The notes beneath the pieces are model-generated. The model saw nothing but the letters and a program-made list of their open reading frames with translations, did no database searches and was not told where the DNA came from. The position numbers and the translations under genes were made by a program. Positions 6,545 through 14,713 of a stretch of 14,713 nucleotides of DNA are shown here, one piece after another. The DNA is from Neolecta irregularis DAH-3 (Eukaryota > Ascomycota > Neolectomycetes > Neolectales > Neolectaceae): contig LXFE01002457.1 of assembly GCA_001929475.1 (NCBI GenBank), positions 1 to 14,713 of the forward strand, in the 5' to 3' direction. The first letter of the stretch is position 1, and each line of letters opens with the position of its first letter.

Positions 6545-9179
6545 ATGGCTGCGGACCTGGACCTGGAGGAAATCAAACGATACGAAGACTTTGCCACTAT
6601 AGGTAATCAATATTTTCTTATATCCACTTGACCTACAGACTGGCTGCAGGATGCCGCTAAAGAATTGTTTCGTCGCAAGCAAGCAAAATTACACCATTCC
6701 GGTGGAAGCGTGTTTCTGAGAGGAAAGTCTCGCTGGAAACGAGTTTTGTCAAAGGGCTATGATGCTGGTCAAACGTGGATTGTAATGACCATTGTCGGTA
6801 TTAATTTCGTCTTACTGTCTAATACAAGGGGTTGTCATCGGCCTCAATGCCGGATTCATGAGTATCATGACCGAATGGTTATCAGATCTCAAGTCTGGAT
6901 ACTGCTCACGCACTTGGTATCTCAATGAAGAATTTTGTTGTTGGGAAGCAGAACCCGGGATGTGTGTCGATTGGCATAAATGGTCAAATTTTGCCCCATT
7001 CAGTTTCTTGTTTTATACTTATTTTGCAGTTTGTTCTCACCCTGTTGGTTGCTTATATTCCAAGGTGCTATTCGCGTTTACTTCTGCTTTTCTAGTCAAA
7101 TCATGGGCGCCTTATGCCGCTGGCTCGGGAATATCAGAAATCAAATGTATCCTCGCAGGATTCATCATGAAAGGCTTTCTGGGCGCCCGCACTTTACTCC
7201 TCAAATCAGTGGGACTACCACTAGCCATTGCCTCAGGTCTTAGTGTCGGAAAGGAAGGGCCAAGTGTACATGTTGCAGTTTGCGCCGGACATGTCGTGTC
7301 GAGATATTTCCGCAAATTCGAAACAAATGCAGGAGAAATGAGAGAGATTTACTCTGCTTCTTGTGCTGCCGGTGTCGCTGTTGCCTTTGGTACCAATCCT
7401 ACAAATCGCTAAACTCAATTGTAGGCAGTCCCATTGGCGGCGTATTGTTCTCGCTCGAGGTATAATTGCAAGATGACAATACTTGACTCTCAGGAAATGT
7501 CGCCCAATTTTCCCCAAAGTACAATGTGGAAATCCTTCTTCTGCGCCTTGATAGCAACCGCTGTTCTCTCTGCAATAAACCCGTTTCGAACAGGTCAGCT
7601 CGTACTTTTCCAAGTACATTACGATCGAACCTGGCATTCCTTTGAAGTCATCTTTTTCATCATCATCGGTATCTTTGGAGGCCTCTATGGCGCTTTTGTC
7701 ATAAAATGGAACTTGCGAGCACAAGCCTTTCGTAAGAGATACCTCTCTCAATATGCAATTTGGGAAGTCGTCTTCCTCGCGCTCCTCACTGCCGTTGTGG
7801 GATACTTTAACGTGTTTGTACGTGTAGATATGACCGAGGCGCTGGGATCGCTATTCAGGGAATGCAATGGCATGAAAGATTTCAATGGGATCTGCAATCC
7901 TTCAGAATCATGGTGGGTTGCAATCTCCTTATTTCTTGCCGCGATAATTCGAACGTTCTTTATCGTCATATCATACGGTTCAAAAGTTCCCGCAGGTATT
8001 TTTGTCCCTAGTATGGCTGTTGGCGCGACCTTTGGGAGATTTGTCGGAACTCTGGTCGATATGATGCAACGATCTTATCCACAATCAAGTCTATTCAGCG
8101 CATGCGTGTCAGATATTTCGGTGTGGTCTTGATCAACATGTTATTGATAATATAGTGTATCACGCCTGGTACCTATGCATTCCTAGGGGCAGCTGCTGCT
8201 CTGAGTGGGATAATGCATATTACAGTCTCTGTAGTGGTCATCATGTTTGAACTCACAGGCGCTTTGACATATACCCTACCCTGCATGGTAACTGCTCGGT
8301 CAATATTTTCTCACTTATTAGATCGTCCTTGGGGTTACAAAGGCAACATACGCCTATTTCGAGAAAGGTGGTATTGCAGACCGCATGATCTGGTTCAACG
8401 GTTTTCCGTTTCTCGATAATAAAGAAGAGCACACTTTTGGTATTCCTGTCTCACACGTTATGGTTCGGGATGTGACATATATCCCAGCATCTGGTTTGAA
8501 ATTAAAAGATGTAGGTATGATTATCTTTTTCCTTGTCCCTCAACACCTAATAATTAGAATCACTCATTTCTCAATCAACATATCGCGGTTTCCCCATCGT
8601 CTCAGACAGAGAGTCAAGATATTTAGCAGGATATATTGGCAAAAGAGAGATTAAATTCGTCATTGGTTCGCAGCTTTTCAATTCCACGTTAACATTCCTT
8701 TAGATCGCGCGAAACGAAGTCGTCCAATTGATCCAAATGCTCTTTGTTATTTCTCCCTGAGCGACGAGCCGACGTTATACGATCCTTCAATAGAACATTT
8801 CCAAATTGGCACATCATCTTCATCGTCTCTTGATTTTGCCAAATTCATTGATCCAACACCACTAACTGTGCACCCCCGCCTTCCACTCGAAACAGTAATG
8901 GACTTTTTCAAAAAGCTTGGGCCAAGAGTCATTCTCGTAGAAGAAAAAGGTCATCTCTGCGGTCTTGTGACAGTCAAAGATGTTCTTAAATACGAATTCA
9001 AGGTTGAAAATGCGGAAAATCCAAGAGATAATACCGTTGTTGGGGAGATGGAGAGAAAGTTATGGGATCGAACCATCACCTTTGCGAAATATATGAAAGC
9101 CGGATGGGAAGGACGTCGCACTACTCCGGACGATCGGGATAGTTTGGAGCTAGATGAACAAATTCCTCTAACATTATGA
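6545..9179 (+). CDS. gef1: CLC-family Cl-/H+ exchanger, Gef1 type
   Basis: Ten exons (6545-6602, 6639-6797, 6829-7028, 7065-7389, 7425-7459, 7494-8120, 8156-8287, 8322-8514, 8558-8665, 8704-9179) with introns of 36, 31, 36, 35, 34, 35, 34, 43 and 38 bp give 770 aa, the usual fungal size. The pore motifs are intact: GSGIS (159-163), GKEGPSVH with the gating glutamate (E203), and [14 protein letters not shown]. The SLEE pair (E259/E260) keeps the proton glutamate typical of exchangers rather than channels. Two cytosolic CBS domains follow (about 553-620 and 663-722). Gef1 acts in Golgi/endosome membranes and supports copper loading of secretory proteins in yeast. Intron 3 (7029-7064) is in frame and stop-free; it was removed because the family shows no insert there. 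The gene is convergent with the HAD gene (53 bp between stops). Confidence 0.96.
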
Positions 9180-9232
9180 TTGGGTCGATTTTTGGTGTTC
9201 AAAAGATTACAAAAGTGTATAGATTTTGTTGG

Positions 9233-10136
9233 CTATTTGTTTACTGCAACCTCTTTGACAGTCGACTTGCCCTCAACAATACTCCTGATGGTTGAATGAA
9301 TCTCGGTAAAGTCTGAAAAGGTCAACATGAATGAAAAATCAGATTACCTATAAATTCTCTGTATGGAATATTTTCTTGTCGACAATAGGTAATCAAGTCT
9401 TGTCCCGCTTTGGCGAAAAGCAAGTCCGTTTCTGCTGCTGCAGAAAGATCGCTTACACCTGGTAATTTTAGTACTGATGACTTCTCAGTCAGATACCATC
9501 ACCACAATAAAACAGCGTTGGTCGTTGTCCTTTGGGGAGAGAACTATATGGCTTGATAGCTAGACTTTTGTCGTGACCAAAGTGACTTGCGAGGTAAATG
9601 GTTATTCAAACCTCGATATACCTGTCATCATGGAAGACGATATTCCAAGACCCATTTTTATGGATATCCACAGAATTTGACACAATCTGAATCTTCTCCG
9701 CACTTGGCCCGATAAGGTCTTTTAGCAAAGCTCGGATGATCGGCTCCATCCCCGAAGATAAGATGATTACGGTGATATCATGTTGCAGACACCAATCGAA
9801 GAAGGCCTTGAACCCAGGATCAAGCTTGATATCTGTTCTTGTTATCTCAGGGGCTACAATCCATGTTTATACTTTTTCTCAAGAGCTCAATACACTCTGT
9901 AAATGACAGCTTGACACTGTCAAGCATCTCTTTGAAAGCATCGCGAAAAGAAGAACGATTTTGTAGGACATCGCAGTTGAGTTTACGCCTTTGCTCCGAT
10001 CCGATCCCGACATTGTCTTGTCAATTAGGATAATCAGCAAAAGAGGAAGCAAGAAACCAGTCAGATAGTCATTTGAATCTTGTAGAGTAATTGTTCCATC
10101 AAAATCTGAGAAGACAATGTATTTAGTCAGTACCAT
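9233..10136 (-). CDS. HAD-superfamily phosphatase, yeast YNL010W-like
   Basis: Six exons (10136-10058, 10016-9873, 9832-9622, 9585-9497, 9458-9348, 9312-9233) with introns of 41, 40, 36, 38 and 35 bp give 237 aa, close to the family length. HAD motif I is DFDGT (D11 nucleophile, D13 general acid), then DSNDYLTD, restored across intron 1. Motif II is LSSG (99-102). A lysine of motif III is in GHDKS (K151), and motif IV is YCGDGVSDL (171-179; D174, D178), restored across intron 4. All catalytic residues are therefore present. It is a cytosolic-type small phosphatase of subclass IB, the group of phosphoserine phosphatase. The substrate cannot be told from sequence. No signal peptide is seen. It is divergent from she9 and convergent with gef1. 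Confidence 0.9.
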
Positions 10137-10310
10137 GATCGTAGGAAGTTTTATATCTTCGTGTTACGTTATCGTAAGGATAAGAAATACACACGGCGGA
10201 ATCTGGAAAAAATCTATTAAGCGGAGGAAATTTCATTCGTTTTACAAGAAGACCTACCAGGTCGATTGTGAACCTTGACAATAACTAATGACTATTGTAG
10301 GAATAGTGAT
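10137..10310. promoter_or_regulatory. Divergent promoter region, HAD phosphatase / she9
   Basis: The 174 bp between opposed starts are AT-rich, with a gataag word near 10175 and an A/T-rich run at 10205-10250. The last 40 bp before gaatagtgat (10261-10300) look like a small intron: gtcgat at the 5' side, ctaatgac and tgtag at the 3' side. If real it would sit in the she9 5' UTR, since no upstream ATG would be joined in frame. Confidence 0.4.
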
Positions 10311-11443
10311 ATGAATATTCCACGCATCTTCAGAGTTGGCTTATTCGCTCCAATAAAACCAGGGAAACCATTCGCAATTCTTTTGCGGAGACTTGATTCA
10401 TCAAAAGTGGACTCTCCTGATGCTAAAGATGATCGGCCGCCAAAAATTAAAGAAAAATTGTACAATCTCCCTTCACAACTCGAATCGAGAAGATCAAATC
10501 TATCAAAGAAATTTTCCAATGCCATGGAACAACTTCAAACCTCCTTATTCTTTGCCGGAAAACGTTTAAACGAAATTACTGGTTATTCAGATATTGAAGT
10601 CTTGAAGAAAGCCATTGAAGAGCAAGGTAATATTCATTTGATAATGGTCGCTGAGCGGCAGAAATTGCACTCAAAAAAACTCTATCCAAAGTTCAACAAG
10701 CCAAAGAAACTTATTCAAAGGCAGTTGCTACCCGATCTTCCTCGCAACGTGAAGTGAGCGAGCTTCTTCAACGGAAAGATACATGGACGAAATCGATCGC
10801 TGAACATTTCACAAATCTTTACATGAACAATCATGAGAACGAACAGGCGGAGTCACAATCTCAAATCGCCTTGGCGGAAACCGAAGGTGCAGCAGACGAA
10901 ATTCGAACAGAGCTGGCGAGAACATTGTTGGCAAGATATCATGAAGAGCAAATTTGGAGCGATAAAATTCGTCGGGCTAGTACTTGGGGAACATGGGGAC
11001 TCATGGGATTCAACATCCTGCTGTTCATTGTTGTACAATTGGGATTAGAGCCGTGGAAGAGGAGCAGGCTAATAAACAGCTTTGAAGAGAAAGTTAGATC
11101 CGTCATAGCCGAGGAAAAGACTAAAGAAGGGGGAATTTCAAGGATCATTGAAGCAGAAGAGCTAAAAACTCTAGCTGGTATGCAAAATCTACTCACGTTA
11201 TCATAATAATTATTAGATAATTCTTCCAAACCTGATGAAAACCTCGAGAGTTTTCCAACTGTTGTTTCGGCAGATTTACCAAGCCTCTTTTCTTCGCTGG
11301 CAAATTTTAAACACGTTCAAGATGTCATGAATGACGAACAAATTATCGCCCGGAGAAGGGAGTTGGCCTTATTTGGGATTGCATGTACCGCTGGAGGCGC
11401 AGTACTTGGATTTCTATTACCTTATCTCATATCCTCGTTCTAG
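10311..11443 (+). CDS. she9: She9/Mdm33, mitochondrial inner-membrane protein
   Basis: Three exons (10311-10626, 10662-11177, 11217-11443) with introns of 35 and 39 bp give 352 aa. The N-terminus is basic and lacks acidic residues for about 25 aa, as expected of a mitochondrial presequence. A long coiled coil follows (about 60-205; LNEITGYSDIEVLKKAIEEQ, then SSSQREVSELLQRKDTW), leading to the family hallmark YHEEQIWSDKIRRASTWGTW. One membrane span is at about 214-234 and a second at the C-terminus (330-352). She9/Mdm33 controls inner-membrane shape and fission in yeast. The first intron's acceptor is taken at 10661 (35 bp); an alternative 6 bp earlier keeps the frame and adds two residues. 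The first in-frame ATG was chosen; the preceding TTG has no support. A mitochondrial ribosomal gene follows 143 bp downstream on the same strand. Confidence 0.9.
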
Positions 11444-11586
11444 ATTTCATCTCTTCTTAGAAATGTTTTCTCTTTTTTGCGTGGTCATCCGACTTTTGTA
11501 ATATTATTGGAACGGTCACGGAAGATTTCGGGTTTAATATTTTTGCTCCTCACGGTTAGACCCGGAACACCAACATTTATCGACTC

Positions 11587-12054
11587 ATGTTTGGCCTCTT
11601 ATCACGCCAGCTCTTTCGGCCGAATACTCCTTTTCTTTTGCGAAAACAGCCAGTTTTATGTCCCACTCGTTCAGTCACTTTAAATCAGGTTATGCGAGGT
11701 GCCCGAAAAAAACAGGCTAAACGTAAACCTCAATCGCCTGCTCTTAAAGGTTGCCCTCAGCTCAAAGGAGTTTGTAATAAAATATATGTGGAGAAACCCA
11801 AGAAGCCTAATTCCGCCCAACGTAAGGTTGCTCGAGTTCGGCTGTCAACTGGGAAGACTGTCATTTGTTACATTCCAGGCGAAGGTCATAACGCCCAAGA
11901 GCATTCGGTTGTTTTGGTAAGGGGAGGAAGAGTTCAAGATTTACCGGGTGTAAGGTATAAGCTTGTGAGAGGAAGCAGAGATCTTGGAGGTGTTGTGAAT
12001 AGAGTTAATTCAAGGTCAAAATATGGCAGTATGTTCCCTCGAAAACTGTGGTGA
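11587..12054 (+). CDS. mrps12: Mitochondrial small-subunit ribosomal protein uS12m
   Basis: A single uninterrupted frame of 155 aa, the only intronless gene in the window. An Arg-rich presequence-like segment occupies the first 30 or so residues, which separates it from bacterial S12. The conserved S12 body follows: [11 protein letters not shown], the PNSA loop in [18 protein letters not shown] (73-90), [20 protein letters not shown] (95-114), [12 protein letters not shown] (118-129) and the RSKYG signature near the C-terminus (143-147). uS12 lines the decoding centre of the small subunit and monitors codon-anticodon pairing; the lysine and proline positions linked to streptomycin response in bacteria have counterparts here. 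The ATG at 11587 is the first of the frame. The gene sits between she9 and the gephyrin-like gene, all on the plus strand. Confidence 0.97.
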   Translation: MFGLLSRQLFRPNTPFLLRKQPVLCPTRSVTLNQVMRGARKKQAKRKPQSPALKGCPQLKGVCNKIYVEKPKKPNSAQRKVARVRLSTGKTVICYIPGEGHNAQEHSVVLVRGGRVQDLPGVRYKLVRGSRDLGGVVNRVNSRSKYGSMFPRKLW

Positions 12055-12330
12055 GATACTGACGATTGATAGCCAAGAAACCTGCACCTGTAGAAAAGGA
12101 AAAGAAGTAGATTGTGCTTGAAGTTTGGGCCTTGTAAATGTTTGGGAACCGTGTTCATGATCATATGGAAAGAACTGTTCATTTTCAGTTCTAGTAGCCA
12201 AAATGGAGAAGATTATCTAAAAGATTGCGATCACAATACAGAATAGTCGACTTATTCGTAAATGTGAGAATGAGCATGCTTTGGCCCAACGCCTAGGTCT
12301 CAAATATATCCAGAAACCGTCCCCATTCCA
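12055..12330. other. Intergenic gap uS12m to gephyrin-like gene, nothing recognised
   Basis: The 276 bp between these two same-strand genes form the longest non-coding stretch inside the window. Short ATG-led frames end quickly (for example atggagaagattatctaa near 12203). No RNA gene, repeat or clear promoter motif was recognised. It must hold the uS12m 3' end and the promoter of the next gene. Confidence 0.6.
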
Positions 12331-14286
12331 ATGGAGACCATTAATGTTGCAATTCTCATCGGTAAATACAATTCAGAAATAATCTCAAAAATTTAGTAAG
12401 CGACACTGCTGCAACATCTCCACATACCGACAAGTCCTTTGGTGCAATTTCTTCAGTTCTGAAAAAGCCATTCAACGTCTTGCACAAAGCCATTGTCCCA
12501 GATGAGCCACAACAAATCAAAGACCGAGTTTTCGAATGGACACAACAGAGAATTCCATTGATATTGACATCCGGAGGAACAGGTTTCGGCAAAAGAGATG
12601 TAACCCCAGAAGTACGTGATATTCAGGATATTTTATTGAAAGTTGCAGGCAATTCTGCCGTTGATAGAGCGTCAAACACCAGGCTTGATCCATGCTATGT
12701 TTGAGGGCGGCCTGAAAAATACGCCTATGGCAATTTTATCCCGCCCTGTCGCGGGAATATGTCAAAACAGTATAATAGTCACTTTGCCCGGCAGCCCCAA
12801 GGCCGTCATCGAGAGCCTTTCATCGATAATAGGAGTTATGGAACATGCTTGTCAACTGGCTTTTGGTGGAGATAGCAGATTGATACATCAAGGAGAAATC
12901 AATACTTATGGACATTCTTGTGCACACATCAAGGCAAGGTTGAGTGATCCTAGTAAGCTCAAATTCCGAAAGATGTTGATCTCAAGTTCACGCAAGAGCA
13001 CGGGTATCACCATATCCCTTGATGCCTTTACCGACTGCTTTGGCTTTGATAATGCAAAATACCTTTCCACTCGAAACATGCATTATGAAGATTGATTCAA
13101 CTTTGGTTAATTATATTATTGCAACTGACATCGTCTCTCGAGACCCTGTTCCAGCTTTCAGAGCCAGTATAGTTGATGGTTACGCAGTTCATTCCTCTGA
13201 TGGGCCTGGAATCTACAGGCTTCATTCAATTGCACATGCTAAAGCAAACGGCACAATGGAACTTCCAACGGGATTTATCAGCCGCATTGCAACAGGTGCT
13301 GCCATTCCTGATGGTGCAGATGCAATTGTTATGGTCGAAGATACAACGCTTATTTCAACAGACGGATATGAGGAAAAGGAAATTGAGATTCTTGTATCTG
13401 TCAAGCCAGGAGAAAACATACGAGATATTGGATCGGATCTTGCAGCCAGAACAATTGTTCTTCACAAGGGTACAAAAATTACTTCAGTCGGTGGTGAGGT
13501 CGGAATATTGAATAGCATGGGGATGACCGAGATAAAAGTTATCAGAAGACCAATAATTGGTGTTCTATCGACGGGAAATGAAGTGGTTGAGCCTGGCTCA
13601 CTGATAAGGAGGGGAGAAGTCTATGATTCAAACCGACCTGCCATTATTACTCTTCTTCGTTCTCTCAGTTTCGAAGTCGTTGATCTTGGCATCTGCGGCG
13701 ACAAGTATGAATTCATTTTCAAAATAAGTGTTAATATGATAGTCCAGATTCACTTAAACAGAAATTACAAACACCAAACATTGATGTTCTCATATCCAGC
13801 GGAGGCGTTTCGATGGGCGATCTTGATCTACTAAAACCACTTCTTCTCGAGTTGGATTATAAAATACATTTCGGTCGAGTAGCAATGAAGCCTGGCAAAC
13901 CAACAACGTTCGCCACTTCGCCTAATGGCCAAATATTTTTTGGGTTACCCGGAAATCCAGCTAGTGCAATCGTAACGACTTTTGTGTTCGTTTTACCTGC
14001 TTTGGGTCGACTTTCTGGCGATTTCAAAGATGAAAGATATGTCCATGTGGTTCTGAAAGATGAATGGATGAGATTGGATGAACGTGAGGAGTTTGTGAGG
14101 GCGAATATCTTTTCTGAAGAAACAGGAAGATTAACTGCGCGAATCATAACTGGTGGACAGAGGAGTAGCCGAGTAGGTAGTATGGTTGGTGCAAACGCAC
14201 TGTTACATTTCCCTTGTCGTACGAAAAGTAAACTCGGCATCAAGTCGGGGGAAATCGTCAAAGGAATAATGCTGGTCACACTTTAA
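12331..14286 (+). CDS. cnxE: Gephyrin/CnxE-like molybdenum cofactor enzyme, MogA-MoeA fusion
   Basis: Five exons (12331-12361, 12397-12611, 12649-12952, 12987-13704, 13743-14286) with introns of 35, 37, 34 and 38 bp give 603 aa. The N-terminal MogA (G) domain adenylylates molybdopterin: VAILIVSD, SGGTGFGKRDVTPE (69-82) and LPGSPKAV (128-135). A very short linker (about 165-190) leads to the MoeA (E) domain, which inserts molybdate: SPYPLMPL, PAFRASIVDGYAV, GAAIPDGADAIVMVEDT, LSTGNE, LISSGGVSMGD (439-449), MKPGKPTTF and GLPGNPASA (490-498). G-before-E is the gephyrin order. Human gephyrin is longer because of its central linker, so this is a compact form. The product feeds cofactor to Mo enzymes such as nitrate reductase, sulfite oxidase or the mARC-like protein encoded at 4545-5654. 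Intron 4 joins GDN|PDSLKQ, matching MoeA. Confidence 0.95.
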
Positions 14287-14462
14287 ATGACATGTCAACC
14301 CTTACGGGTCAAATTATTTTCGCCTTACACTTGCTTGAAGACGAATTGAAATAGGATTCATAGAGTTTCAATACTAATACATAATAGTCATTTGCTGCTT
14401 AGAATTGCAGCCAACACAGTGGAAATATATGAGCACTTGGTAATGTTAAGCAATATCAATTT

Positions 14463-14712
14463 TCAACATCCAATCAGACCACATTCACTTTCCCACTGGA
14501 TATTATAAAACAGAGCAATGTCGCATTCTTCTGTGCCTTGTCTGAGCTTATTCTACTGCTGTAAGAGTCACAGTTCTTACGGTAGGAATCAGGAAGGGAT
14601 ATCTCGCCATCTCACGTGGAGATGCGTTATCAGTTGTATATAAACCGGTCACATTACGCACACCTAACCCATGTCCACGTACTGAGGTTAGGTATGCTCT
14701 CATGTACATAGA
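14463..14712 (-). CDS. 3' end of an unrecognised gene running off the right edge
   Basis: A minus-strand frame is open from the window edge (14712) to 14581, including PREMARYPFLIPT. A consensus GTAAGA donor follows and a 34-bp intron (14580-14547) of the size typical here, then 27 more codons (LRQGTEECDIALFYNIQW and onward) to TGA at 14465-14463. Without splicing the frame ends 11 codons later at TAA (14548-14550). At least 70 residues are visible. I do not recognise the family. The support is only frame openness, intron size and a convergent arrangement with the gephyrin-like gene (176 bp between stops), so the call is tentative. Confidence 0.35.
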
Positions 14713-14713
14713 T

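Noticed and set aside
12356-12592. 78-codon minus-strand ORF opposite cnxE exons 1-2
   Set aside because: It crosses a cnxE intron and has no family features, so it is antisense shadow.
14548-14712. Resemblance of the unspliced right-edge frame to ribosomal protein uL30m
   Set aside because: The likeness (LTSVRG-HGLG, ending in VE) is weak and the key residues do not line up; not enough to name it.

Overview
This is a gene-dense piece of a eukaryotic nuclear chromosome, almost certainly from a fungus. The gene set includes homologues of Ppg1, She9/Mdm33, the yeast YNL010W phosphatase, Gef1-type CLC and Nnf1. The phylum cannot be fixed from the window alone. Its strongest signature is the introns. 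Every multi-exon gene is broken by very small GT-AG introns; the 41 that I could place in ten genes are 31-43 bp long. They make the reading frames jump, so most genes here are visible only after splicing is worked out by hand. Each model given below was checked by exon arithmetic: the exon lengths add up to a whole number of codons, and family motifs are restored across the junctions.

Layout from left to right. (-) 211-1595: one-RRM SR-like RNA-binding protein with an Arg-Asp-rich repeat. (+) 1766-2809: Ppg1-type PP2A-like phosphatase. (-) 2825-4370: Clp1, an mRNA 3'-end processing factor. (-) 4545-5654: MOSC/mARC-like molybdenum-cofactor protein. (-) 5752-6395: Nnf1 kinetochore subunit, a five-exon gene in which no single exon is long. 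(+) 6545-9179: CLC Cl-/H+ exchanger (Gef1). (-) 9233-10136: HAD phosphatase of the YNL010W family. (+) 10311-11443: She9/Mdm33 mitochondrial inner-membrane protein. (+) 11587-12054: mitochondrial ribosomal protein uS12m, without introns. (+) 12331-14286: gephyrin-like MogA-MoeA fusion that finishes molybdenum cofactor. (-) 14463 to the right edge: 3' end of an unrecognised gene.

Spacing is tight. Neighbouring genes are separated by 15-276 bp. There are three divergent gene pairs (promoter regions 1596-1765, 6396-6544 and 10137-10310) and convergent pairs whose stop codons lie only 15 bp (ppg1/clp1) and 53 bp (gef1/HAD) apart. Base composition changes visibly: about 1000-2800 is strongly GC-rich, while the rest of the window is much more AT-rich.

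Functionally this is a set of housekeeping genes rather than a cluster. One real link is molybdenum: the window holds both a cofactor-insertion enzyme (gephyrin-like) and a likely cofactor user (mARC-like). I recognised no tRNA, rRNA, transposon or CRISPR array, and I see no evidence for a new defence or mobile system. The points worth a second look are the minimal introns and micro-exons, two stop-free introns of 3n length, short tandem repeats at promoters and gene ends, and the composition step.
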